From NCBI GenBank assembly GCA_021647685.1, contig JAKIUH010000094.1:1-11826 (forward strand): 11,826 nt of DNA, written 5' to 3'. Positions 1 through 6,062 of the stretch are shown here, in pieces. The notes under the pieces are model-generated. The model was given only the letters and a program-made list of their open reading frames with translations, was not told the DNA's origin and searched no databases. The translations under genes and the position numbers were made by a program. The stretch is from Bacteroidales bacterium (lineage in GTDB: Bacteria; Bacteroidota; Bacteroidia; Bacteroidales; NBLH01). The stretch's first letter is position 1. Each line of letters begins with the position of its first letter.

Positions 1-351
1 TATACCCTTACCGGTTATAGATATACGATCTTGATTATTGGCAAGAATAAGTGACTTCCAACGATTTGTACTTTTATAATCGTAGAGATTCGTACTTCCT
101 AAAAGAATAGCCTTCTCATTTAAATGTAATTCTACCCCTGATTTAAGAATAATACTTCCTGATAAAAAAATTCCTTCTGGCACAATTACCTTCCCTCCTC
201 CATTTTTAGAAGCTTGATCAATGGCAGCCTGAATAGCAGTTGTGGCTATGGTTTTTCCATCACTTTTAGCACCGAAAGATTTTATATTATATTGCTGGCC
301 AAAGATGACCGAAGACATCATTAAAAACAAACAAGTTGTTATCAATTTCAT
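1..351 (-). CDS. GH28-type (polygalacturonase-like) secreted protein, N-terminal part
   Basis: This is the first 117 codons of a gene that runs off the left edge, read from an ATG at 349-351. Residues 1-18 form a signal peptide (lysine, hydrophobic stretch, then FGQQ), so the product is probably exported to the periplasm or outer membrane. The mature start, YNIKSFGAKSDGKT, followed by an AIQAAIDQA helix, GGGKVIVPEG and the repeated turns of LSGSIILKSGVELHLNEKA, is the usual entry into the right-handed beta-helix of GH28 and pectate-lyase-like proteins. Members of this family cut galacturonan or related uronic-acid or rhamnose linkages. The catalytic aspartates lie beyond the window, so activity and exact substrate cannot be judged. 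It follows the oxidoreductase gene after 66 bases on the same strand, which fits a small carbohydrate-use cluster (inference). Confidence 0.82.
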   Translation of the reverse strand, partial: MKLITTCLFLMMSSVIFGQQYNIKSFGAKSDGKTIATTAIQAAIDQASKNGGGKVIVPEGIFLSGSIILKSGVELHLNEKAILLGSTNLYDYKSTNRWKSLILANNQDRISITGKGI

Positions 352-417
352 ATACCTGTTTTTTTCTGGAATTAGTTTTAACATCACAACAAGATGAAAT
401 GATATTTCTTTCAAATT

Positions 418-1815
418 TTAAAGCTTATAATATTCTTCCCATCCCTTTCTAGGCTGTGCTCCAGCAAGTAGCACATTTGCCAGTGGATTATTGGTGATTT
501 GCTTCGTTTCACGATCGAAAATTAATTTTGTATTTAATCTTTGTGCCAATACGCCCAAGTTAAATACTTGACTTAAAGGTCCTGCAATTTCGAATGATGA
601 TCTACATTTTTCCTTACCCTTACATGCCAATAAGAAATTCTGAAAATGATCTGAAGGACTTTCAGGTACTATAGGTAAACTACTTTGTATTTGTAATGCA
701 CGTTTTTCTGGAATAATCTCTAATGGACGACTGTGACTGCCACCTTTAAAAGTTAAATCTTTACCATAAATAATTTTACCTGCTTTTAATTTTTTAGGCA
801 ATTCGGTACCATCGGTTGGTGGTGGAATGTTAGGATCTGCCTTTAATTCGCCATAACCTTCTGGTAATGGTGGTAAATTATCTACACCATCGTACCATGT
901 AATATCAACTGGTGGCATATCGCCTCGTTCAGGGAATTTAAATACTAATGTTGAAGCTTTTGGAAAGAAAAATGTATTATGACCTTCAATTTTAACAGGA
1001 TCAACCTCATAAGGTAAGCCCAACTCTAAAAATTGATGTGAGGTATCCATAATATGCGCTCCCCAATCGCCCAAAGCTCCCATACCAAAATCGTACCAAC
1101 AACGCCATTGACCATTAACAAAATCTTTATTATAATCATGTTGGTTAGCGGTTGTTAACCAAGTATTCCAGTCCATTGTTTCTGGTATATTTTCAGCATC
1201 AGGAAATTTCGTCATTTTAGTGTCAAATCCATGCCACCTTCTTCTTCCATTCATGTGTGCCGTTATGGCCGTAACATCTTTAATAATACCAGCTTCCTTC
1301 CAAGCTTTAAACTGAAAATAGTTTTCCCCAGAATGTCCTTGATTACCCATTTGAGTAACCACATTATATTTTTTTGCTCCTTTAATCATGAGTTCTACCT
1401 CATTAAAAGTACGTGCCATGGGTTTTTCTACATATACATGAATTCCTATAGACATGGCGTGCATAGTTATTGGGAAGTGGGAAAAATCTGGAGTACCAAC
1501 ACTAACGGCTTCAATATCATCACCCATTTTATCGAACATCTCTCTAAAATCTTGAAAACGCGGTACGTCTGGAAATTTCTCTAAAATCTTAATCGTATGT
1601 GGCGCACCTATATCTACATCACACAATGCCACGATATTTGCTAATCCAGTTTCAAACAATGAATTAATAATGCTTCCGCCTCTAAAACCAATCCCGCAAC
1701 ATGCAAGATTTACTTTATTATTAGATATTGTTTTAATATCCTGATGATTAATTAATTCCCAGGTAAGGTGATTGCTCAAAGGCTTCATCCAATCCGCGTG
1801 CAATACGATCTTCAT
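418..1815 (-). CDS. Gfo/Idh/MocA-family oxidoreductase, apparently missing its export signal
   Basis: This is a predicted NAD(P)-dependent sugar or sugar-derivative oxidoreductase. From the ATG at 1815 it has 465 residues. The Rossmann dinucleotide loop is GIGFRGGS at about 41-48 (after VNLACC), the acidic CDVD turn follows at 65-68, the family EKP motif is at 130-132, and the conserved GDWGAHIMD helix at 249-257 carries the likely catalytic histidine H254. The C-terminal RKGWEEYYKL is typical of the Bacteroidota subgroup that normally carries a Tat or Sec signal. Here residues 1-33 show no twin arginine and no hydrophobic core. The only in-frame ATG codons before the Rossmann fold (1815 and 1788) both lie inside the 3' end of the DUF4136 gene, giving an overlap of 68 or 41 bases. 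AAGG lies a few bases before the 1815 ATG. The enzyme domain looks whole, so it may be a cytoplasmic product, a deletion product or an assembly join. Substrate is unknown. Confidence 0.85.
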   Translation of the reverse strand: MKIVLHADWMKPLSNHLTWELINHQDIKTISNNKVNLACCGIGFRGGSIINSLFETGLANIVALCDVDIGAPHTIKILEKFPDVPRFQDFREMFDKMGDDIEAVSVGTPDFSHFPITMHAMSIGIHVYVEKPMARTFNEVELMIKGAKKYNVVTQMGNQGHSGENYFQFKAWKEAGIIKDVTAITAHMNGRRRWHGFDTKMTKFPDAENIPETMDWNTWLTTANQHDYNKDFVNGQWRCWYDFGMGALGDWGAHIMDTSHQFLELGLPYEVDPVKIEGHNTFFFPKASTLVFKFPERGDMPPVDITWYDGVDNLPPLPEGYGELKADPNIPPPTDGTELPKKLKAGKIIYGKDLTFKGGSHSRPLEIIPEKRALQIQSSLPIVPESPSDHFQNFLLACKGKEKCRSSFEIAGPLSQVFNLGVLAQRLNTKLIFDRETKQITNNPLANVLLAGAQPRKGWEEYYKL

Positions 1816-2446
1816 TATATGCCTTATCTGAACTTAAAGAACCTTGAATACCAGCCTCCCAAATAAAACGAATTTCAGGGTCGTTATCTGTAATTGTTTT
1901 TGCATCCGCCATTTCTACAAGTAATAATCCTTCATAAGAAGTATAATAGGTATAACTAGGATAATAAGGGTACCAAGGATAGTAATAATTTACATCAGCA
2001 GCCGATTTTTTATAGGGTCCCCAATATGGAGGCCAATAACCGGGGTAGCTCCACCACCAACCGGGATAATAATAGTAATAGCTGGTATATTCAATTGCAA
2101 AAACGGTCATATTTACAGCAAAATCGGCATCAGCCAAATCCTGAACCTCAGTGTATCCAAGAGCATCAAACTTTGCCTTTACCATTGTCCTAATTTTATC
2201 TGATGACCCTCCTGCAGTATAAAATGCAGCTACCTGCGCATCAGTAAGCCAGTCATTATAAACCAAACCAACAGAATCTCTTATAACATAAGTTTTAAGT
2301 TTGCTGAAATCAGCAAGGGTATCATACACGGTAATGGTAGCATCTAATTCATCTGTATAAACAGAGTCATAGGGATAACATGCAGACAGAAATGATATTC
2401 CCAATGCTATCAAAAATAGATTTAAATGTTTCATTTTTAATTTCAT
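1748..2446 (-). CDS. DUF4136 lipoprotein with a Tyr/Trp/Pro-rich insert
   Basis: This is a 232-residue predicted lipoprotein. The N-terminus has lysines, then a hydrophobic stretch and the lipobox LSAC with C23 as the lipidated residue. The ATG at residue 5 (MKHLNLFL) is an equally good start. The body matches the DUF4136 pattern: a TYVIRDS-like strand near 52-58, a helix IRTMVKAKFDALGYTEV at 85-101, then DADFAVNMTVFAIEY, and a C-terminal LLLVEMADAKT...IRFIWEAGIQGSLSS followed by RIARGLDEAFEQSP. Between about 120 and 171 lies a striking run rich in Tyr, Trp, Pro and Gly. The family is common in the envelope of Bacteroidota and has no firmly known function. It sits 33 bases after the DUF4251 gene and is probably co-transcribed with it. 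Its 3' end contains the start of the oxidoreductase gene. Confidence 0.85.
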   Translation of the reverse strand: MKLKMKHLNLFLIALGISFLSACYPYDSVYTDELDATITVYDTLADFSKLKTYVIRDSVGLVYNDWLTDAQVAAFYTAGGSSDKIRTMVKAKFDALGYTEVQDLADADFAVNMTVFAIEYTSYYYYYPGWWWSYPGYWPPYWGPYKKSAADVNYYYPWYPYYPSYTYYTSYEGLLLVEMADAKTITDNDPEIRFIWEAGIQGSLSSDKAYNEDRIARGLDEAFEQSPYLGIN

Positions 2447-2479
2447 AAATTTAATTTAAAAATCGATAATATTATTATT

Positions 2480-3058
2480 TTAATAACTGGTCCCTTCAAA
2501 AATTCGAACATCATCAAGATGTTTCAGTGGTCCGTACATAGTAAAAGCCCTACCACTGAATAAACCGGAAACATCAACTACGGCATTATTTCCACCATAC
2601 ACACTAAGATTAATCATGGCAGTACCCAGAGTTCCTTTTAATGTAATTTTCACATAAATTTTATCCCCTTTATCTGTTATTTGATATTGGGTAAGTTGTC
2701 CTTTCAAAGTAATGCCTCCCAAACCATTAGAGCCAAGATTTGGTGAATTTATGGGAGCAATCTGCAAAACCCCTTCTCCTTTATAGACTTTAAAAAAATT
2801 CAGTGTTTGAGTAACTGAAAAATTCATTCCACTTTTAAAAGTAATGCGATCTGCTGCAACAATAAAAGTACTATCCTTTATTTGTTGCTTGGAGAGTTCA
2901 AAAAGTGCCGCTTGTTCCTTTTTCTGTTGTTCTTTCTTTGCTTTTTTAGCTTCTTTACGCTCTTTTTTTGTTTGTTTTCTTTCTTGTGCAAGAGTTTGAA
3001 CACCGTTTGCTAAAACAAACATCATTAAAATAGAAAATACAAATATTCCGCTTTTCAT
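2480..3058 (-). CDS. DUF4251 exported protein
   Basis: This is a 192-residue exported protein. Residues 1-25 are a signal peptide ending near TLAQ. A strongly basic, helical lysine/glutamate stretch follows (about 26-49), probably a charged linker. The folded part starts with FIVAADRITFKSGMNF (65-80) and continues through TQTLNFFKVYKGEGVLQIAP and NGLGGITLKGQLTQYQ to MYGPLKHLDDVRIFEG, which is the DUF4251 signature (the AADR..FKSG and NGLGGIT..G pieces are the clearest). DUF4251 proteins are widespread periplasmic or surface-associated proteins of Bacteroidota with no known activity. The gene has its own promoter-like site just upstream and leads the group DUF4251-DUF4136-oxidoreductase-GH28. 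Whether all four share a transcript cannot be told from sequence. Confidence 0.83.
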   Translation of the reverse strand: MKSGIFVFSILMMFVLANGVQTLAQERKQTKKERKEAKKAKKEQQKKEQAALFELSKQQIKDSTFIVAADRITFKSGMNFSVTQTLNFFKVYKGEGVLQIAPINSPNLGSNGLGGITLKGQLTQYQITDKGDKIYVKITLKGTLGTAMINLSVYGGNNAVVDVSGLFSGRAFTMYGPLKHLDDVRIFEGTSY

Positions 3059-3084
3059 ATCTAATATGTTTTTTTATTTTAATT

Positions 3085-3114
3085 CAAAAATACAAACATT
3101 TTTAACATAAACAG
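3085..3114 (-). promoter_or_regulatory. Bacteroidota-type promoter for the DUF4251 gene
   Basis: On the minus strand a perfect -7 element TATTTTTG (TAnnTTTG consensus) lies at 3092-3085. A weaker -33 element, CTG in place of TTG, lies 19 bases upstream at 3114-3112. Transcription would start near 3078, leaving a short leader of about 20 bases before the ATG at 3058. Confidence 0.5.
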
Positions 3115-3173
3115 CTAATATTTAACTATTTTTAACACTCTAATTCAAAAAAGAGACATAAATATCTGATTTA

Positions 3174-3209
3174 AACGGTTATACATATAGCATGCTTAAA
3201 CCGTTAACA
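3174..3209 (-). terminator. Possible weak hairpin at the end of dapB
   Basis: AACGGTT in the last dapB codons pairs with AACCGTT just past the stop, giving a 7-bp stem that extends to 9 bp with one bulge. It has a long loop that contains GCATGC. No good U-run follows, so termination is uncertain. Confidence 0.3.
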
Positions 3210-3918
3210 TAAGCAAATCATCCATACCAAATATACCTGATTTACCAATAATAAATTCAGCAGCCATTAAAGCTCCTTGTGCCAAACCTTCTCTATTTTT
3301 AGAATTATGAGTAATTATAATATCTTCGACATTTGAGCTATAAGTTACTGTATGAATACCCGCAATTTCGCCTTCACGATACGATTTAACAGCTATTTGC
3401 TCATGTCTATCAGCTTTTTCTTTTACCCATTCCTTTTTACGGTCAATTTCACTTATAATTCCTTCGGCAATAGTTATTGCTGTACCACTTGGAGCATCTA
3501 ATTTATGAATATGATGCGTTTCTTCTACCTGTACCTCAAAATCATCAAAACGATTCATCATCTTAGCTAGATACTTATTCAGTTTAAAAAAAATATTAAC
3601 ACCCAGGCTATAGTTTGATGCATAGAAAAATGCTTTATTTTCACTTTCGCAACGCTGTTTTATATCTTCAAACTTATCTAACCAACCGGTTGTACCCGAA
3701 ATTACAGGAATTCCGGCATCAAAACATAGATTAATATTTGTAAAAGCCGATTCAGGATTTGTAAATTCAATGGCAACATCTGCTTTTTTTAAATTATCAA
3801 CAGTTAAATCATTTAAGTTAGTATCGTCAATTTTCAGTATAATTTTATATCCTTTGGCTAAAGCCAATTTTTCAATGGTTTTACCCATTTTACCATATCC
3901 AATAATCGCTATCTTCAT
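3196..3918 (-). CDS. dapB: 4-hydroxy-tetrahydrodipicolinate reductase
   Basis: DapB reduces the DapA product to tetrahydrodipicolinate with NAD(P)H in the lysine/diaminopimelate pathway, in the cytoplasm. The 240-residue protein has the nucleotide-binding GYGKMGKTIE at 7-16, EFTNPES at 51-57 and SGTTGW at 74-79. The family signature THHIHKLDAPSGTA ends at 147, with the H135-H136 pair, catalytic K139 and the DAPSGTA loop that grips the substrate. REGEIAGIHTV (181-191) and THNSKNREGLAQGA (203-216) complete the fold. It is shorter than the roughly 270-residue E. coli enzyme, mainly through a tighter N-terminal domain, as is usual in Bacteroidota. The start is an ATG directly before KIAIIGYGKMG. 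It lies 44 bases after the beta-barrel-like gene, and they may be co-transcribed, although no functional link is evident. No dapA or lysA is in view. Confidence 0.96.
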   Translation of the reverse strand: MKIAIIGYGKMGKTIEKLALAKGYKIILKIDDTNLNDLTVDNLKKADVAIEFTNPESAFTNINLCFDAGIPVISGTTGWLDKFEDIKQRCESENKAFFYASNYSLGVNIFFKLNKYLAKMMNRFDDFEVQVEETHHIHKLDAPSGTAITIAEGIISEIDRKKEWVKEKADRHEQIAVKSYREGEIAGIHTVTYSSNVEDIIITHNSKNREGLAQGALMAAEFIIGKSGIFGMDDLLMLTV

Positions 3919-3962
3919 AGATTTTATGTTTTCCTTTGTTCTTAAACCTTAAATTTTAAATA

Positions 3963-4649
3963 TTATTCTTTTTTATTTTGCGAAAATTCAATTCCAATAT
4001 TTAAACCAAGCGTTAAATTAGGATTAATCTTTTGGCCTTCATATTTGTATGCATGTCCCCACCATTCTTCAAAAACATAATATTCTCCCTCATTCGGATT
4101 AATCACATTTTTATAACTTATATTACGATAAGCTATACCTAAACCAAGATAAAAATCAAATCGTAAAAAACTCCATGCAATAAGTTCAATTCCATTTTTT
4201 ATATTTAGCCCGTATTTCTGTTTATAAAACTCTGCTCTATCATAATAAACAATTAAATTTGCGTTTTTTTTATGATAATAAGCATTCGTTTTAGTATCGA
4301 ACATAAATATAGCAAATACTTCACCACTAACATAATATCGGAAATATTTCTTTGGATGAAAGTAATATTTTATTTCCGGTCGTATTTCAGAAAATAAATA
4401 ATCATAGCTTAAACTCATATCATCAGCTCTTTGCTTATTGAGCTTATGATTCCCTAAACCTAATCCCAGATTATAAGACCAATGAGCTCCATTATAATAT
4501 AAAAAGCCGATACGCCATCTTGGGGTATAATCAATCAATGTATAAGGCATAATATACATGCCGGCTTTTTGTGGTAAATTCAGATGTTGCGCAAAAAGAA
4601 ATTGAGTGCTGATACTAATAAGAATTATAAAATATGGTACTCGCAACAT
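3963..4649 (-). CDS. Secreted beta-barrel-like protein, function unknown
   Basis: I do not recognise a named family with confidence. The 228-residue product starts with a signal peptide (1-20, ending FLFAQ). The rest alternates polar and aromatic residues in likely beta strands: RWRIGFLYY, WSYNLGLGLG, IRPEIKYYF, FRYYVSGEVFAIFMF, YGLNIKNGIELIAW, LRFDFYLGLGIAYRNISY and LTLGLNIGIEF. The strand-turn pattern, the IRPEIKYYFHP segment (89-99) and the final glycine-rich strand suggest a small 8- to 10-strand outer-membrane barrel, somewhat like DUF3575-type proteins, but this is inference. Unlike a classic porin it ends in a charged tail (QNKKE) after F222. It lies between the rplT terminator and dapB on the same strand. 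No clear promoter was found in the short gap upstream. Confidence 0.65.
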   Translation of the reverse strand: MLRVPYFIILISISTQFLFAQHLNLPQKAGMYIMPYTLIDYTPRWRIGFLYYNGAHWSYNLGLGLGNHKLNKQRADDMSLSYDYLFSEIRPEIKYYFHPKKYFRYYVSGEVFAIFMFDTKTNAYYHKKNANLIVYYDRAEFYKQKYGLNIKNGIELIAWSFLRFDFYLGLGIAYRNISYKNVINPNEGEYYVFEEWWGHAYKYEGQKINPNLTLGLNIGIEFSQNKKE

Positions 4650-4712
4650 AAATTATAAATGTGAATTTATATATAATACACTTCTATCAATTTAAACCCT
4701 AAAATCAAAATC

Positions 4713-4747
4713 AAAAAAAAAATGCTGTTTGCAAAGCAAACAGCATT
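4713..4747 (-). terminator. Strong intrinsic terminator of the thrS-infC-rpmI-rplT operon
   Basis: A perfect 12-bp inverted repeat (AATGCTGTTTGC at 4721-4732 with GCAAACAGCATT at 4736-4747) has a 3-base loop. Read on the minus strand it is followed by a run of Ts (4722-4713), a textbook Rho-independent terminator 21 bases after the rplT stop. Confidence 0.93.
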
Positions 4748-4767
4748 AAAACATATAGATAGTAAAA

Positions 4768-5112
4768 CTATTTTACTTCGTTTACAATGGCTTCAAAAGC
4801 TTTTGGGTGATTCATTGCTAAATCTGCAAGCACTTTACGGTTTAACTTAATTCCCTTTTTATTGATTTTACCCATAAATTCGGAATAAGACATTCCATAA
4901 GCACGAACACCTGCGTTAATACGCTGAATCCATAAAGCTCTGAATGCTCTTTTTTTGTTTCTACGGTCGCGATAGGCATACTGTAAGCCTTTTTCAACAG
5001 CATTTTTCGCAACGGTATAAACGTTTTTTCTACGTCCAAAATAACCTTTGGCGTCTTTTAAAATCTTTTTTCTTCTTTTTCTTGATGCTACTGCATTTAC
5101 CGATCTTGGCAT
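4768..5112 (-). CDS. rplT: 50S ribosomal protein L20
   Basis: L20 is an early-assembly 23S rRNA-binding protein of the large subunit. In several bacteria it also represses its own operon by binding mRNA. The 114 residues have the family features in order: a basic N-terminal extension (ASRKRRKKILKDAKGYFGRR, 9-28), a long helix with the hallmark QYAYRDRRNKKRAFRALWIQRINA (44-67), SYSEFM at 75-80, and the C-terminal globular part LNRKVLADLAMNHPKAFEAIV (90-110). Length is normal (E. coli 118). The ATG precedes PRSVNAVASRKRRKK, the typical start. It is the last gene of the operon, 110 bases after rpmI, and a structured RNA may occupy that gap. A strong terminator follows. Confidence 0.98.
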   Translation of the reverse strand: MPRSVNAVASRKRRKKILKDAKGYFGRRKNVYTVAKNAVEKGLQYAYRDRRNKKRAFRALWIQRINAGVRAYGMSYSEFMGKINKKGIKLNRKVLADLAMNHPKAFEAIVNEVK

Positions 5113-5128
5113 AATTTCTAATTTTTTT

Positions 5129-5174
5129 GAAATTTAGCGTTTCGTTTTACGAACACTTTTTTAGGCTAAATTTC
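5129..5174 (-). promoter_or_regulatory. Structured leader between rpmI and rplT
   Basis: A perfect 10-bp inverted repeat (GAAATTTAGC at 5129-5138, GCTAAATTTC at 5165-5174) encloses an inner hairpin in which GTTTCGT (5139-5145) pairs with ACGAAC (5149-5154) around a 3-base loop. On the minus-strand transcript it ends 16 bases before the rplT ATG. No U-run follows, so it does not look like a terminator. It may be an mRNA site for autoregulation by L20 or a processing signal (inference). Confidence 0.4.
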
Positions 5175-5222
5175 CGGTTAATAACTCCTTAATAAATAAT
5201 TAAAATCAAAATAAAAACAACA

Positions 5223-5420
5223 TTACTTCATGGCAAGTAATAACTTAATATTCTTTTCATCACTTTTATGAACTGTGGTGAAATAAGTTAAGTTTCTTTT
5301 TCTTTTTTTTGCCTTTTTCGTCAAAATATGACTTTTGTAAGCATGTTTTCTTTTGATCTTTCCACTGCCGGTTAATTTAAAACGCTTTTTAGCGCCGGCA
5401 TTTGTCTTCATCTTTGGCAT
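5223..5420 (-). CDS. rpmI: 50S ribosomal protein L35
   Basis: L35 is a small, very basic protein buried in 23S rRNA of the large subunit. The 65 residues start MPKMKTNAGAKKRFKLTGSG, match the family's conserved K-T-N/H-x-x-A-x-KRF-x-x-TGSGK-I-K-R start, and continue with HAYKSHILTKKAKKRKRNL (26-44), the usual H-x-x-H-x-L-x-x-K-x-x-K-R-x-R block. The C-terminus DEKNIKLLLAMK is family-like. The length is exactly normal. It lies 49 bases after infC, with AGAGAAG before its ATG as a weak ribosome binding site, and precedes rplT. Confidence 0.97.
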   Translation of the reverse strand: MPKMKTNAGAKKRFKLTGSGKIKRKHAYKSHILTKKAKKRKRNLTYFTTVHKSDEKNIKLLLAMK

Positions 5421-5469
5421 CTTACTTCTCTTTTTGTTAAATAAAAATATATTAACGATTAAAAATAAT

Positions 5470-6033
5470 TTACGCTTTTTTCTTTGGAGAGAAATACATA
5501 ATCATACGTTTTCCTTCCAATTTAGGCAATTGCTCCACTTTTGCATATTCTTCCAACTCTTGAGCCAGCCGTAAAAGTAAAACCTCACCCCGTTCTTTAT
5601 AAACAATAGTACGCCCTTTAAAGAATACATAGGCTTTAACCTTAGCCCCTTCTTCAAGAAACTTAATGGCATGTTTCAATTTAAAATTAAAATCATGTTC
5701 ATCGGTATTGGGTCCAAAACGTATTTCCTTAACGGTAACTTTACTTGTTTTGGCTTTCATCTCCTTTTGCTTTTTCTTTTGGTGATACAAAAACTTTTGA
5801 TAATCAATGATTTTGCACACCGGCGGATTAGCGCTGGGCGAAATTTCAACCAAATCCAATTCTCTTTCTTCAGCTAGTTTCCAAGCTTCTTCAATTGAAT
5901 AGATTCCGGTTTTATCTCTTTCATCACCTTCAAAAACAACCCTGACAGTTTTGGCTCTAATCTGTTTGTTAATTTTATGTTTAGGTTGTTGTTCTTGTGG
6001 CTTTCTATAGCCTCTTTTAAATCTTTTAGCTAT
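5470..6033 (-). CDS. infC: Translation initiation factor IF-3, starting at a rare AUA codon
   Basis: IF-3 binds the 30S subunit, keeps subunits apart and checks the start codon-anticodon pair. The frame contains no ATG, GTG or TTG until a TTG at 5859, which would remove 58 residues of the N-terminal domain. Upstream, the frame is closed by TAG at 6046-6048. The only start that fits is ATA at 6033-6031, 8 bases after a perfect AGGAGG (6047-6042). It gives 187 residues beginning (M)AKRFKRGYRKPQEQQ. The N-terminal domain then shows HKINKQIRAKTVRVV (19-33) and IYSIEEAWKLAEERELDLVEISPSANPPVCKI; the C-terminal domain shows VKEIRFGPNTDEHDFNFKL, FLEEGAKVKAYVFFKGR and KLEGKRMIMYFSPKK. Non-standard infC starts (AUU in E. 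coli) let IF-3 repress itself. The same control is likely here. It starts 29 bases after thrS. Confidence 0.94.
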   Translation of the reverse strand: MAKRFKRGYRKPQEQQPKHKINKQIRAKTVRVVFEGDERDKTGIYSIEEAWKLAEERELDLVEISPSANPPVCKIIDYQKFLYHQKKKQKEMKAKTSKVTVKEIRFGPNTDEHDFNFKLKHAIKFLEEGAKVKAYVFFKGRTIVYKERGEVLLLRLAQELEEYAKVEQLPKLEGKRMIMYFSPKKKA

Positions 6034-6040
6034 TTTTTGG

Positions 6041-6047
6041 TCCTCCT
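6041..6047 (-). promoter_or_regulatory. Shine-Dalgarno site of infC
   Basis: AGGAGGA on the minus strand, 8 bases before the ATA start codon when measured from AGGAGG. It decides the infC start. Such a strong site stands out because the other genes here, like most Bacteroidota genes, have only weak or A-rich upstream sequence. It overlaps the in-frame TAG that bars any earlier start. Confidence 0.88.
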
Positions 6048-6062
6048 ATTGTTTAGTTAAAC

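Noticed and set aside
1231..1584. 117-codon plus-strand open frame
   Set aside because: It lies wholly antisense within the well-supported oxidoreductase gene and its protein has no domain-like pattern.
1..1815. Complete polysaccharide utilisation locus
   Set aside because: A GH28-like start and a sugar oxidoreductase are present, but no SusC/SusD pair or sensor is in view.
4842..5039. 65-codon minus-strand open frame inside rplT
   Set aside because: It is an alternate frame of the L20 gene, with no support of its own.
5470..5859. infC beginning at the TTG at 5859 (129 residues)
   Set aside because: This would delete most of the IF-3 N-terminal domain, which is clearly encoded upstream in the same frame behind a perfect Shine-Dalgarno.
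5353..5877. Short plus-strand open frames antisense to rpmI and infC
   Set aside because: They are shadows of strongly conserved ribosomal and initiation-factor genes.
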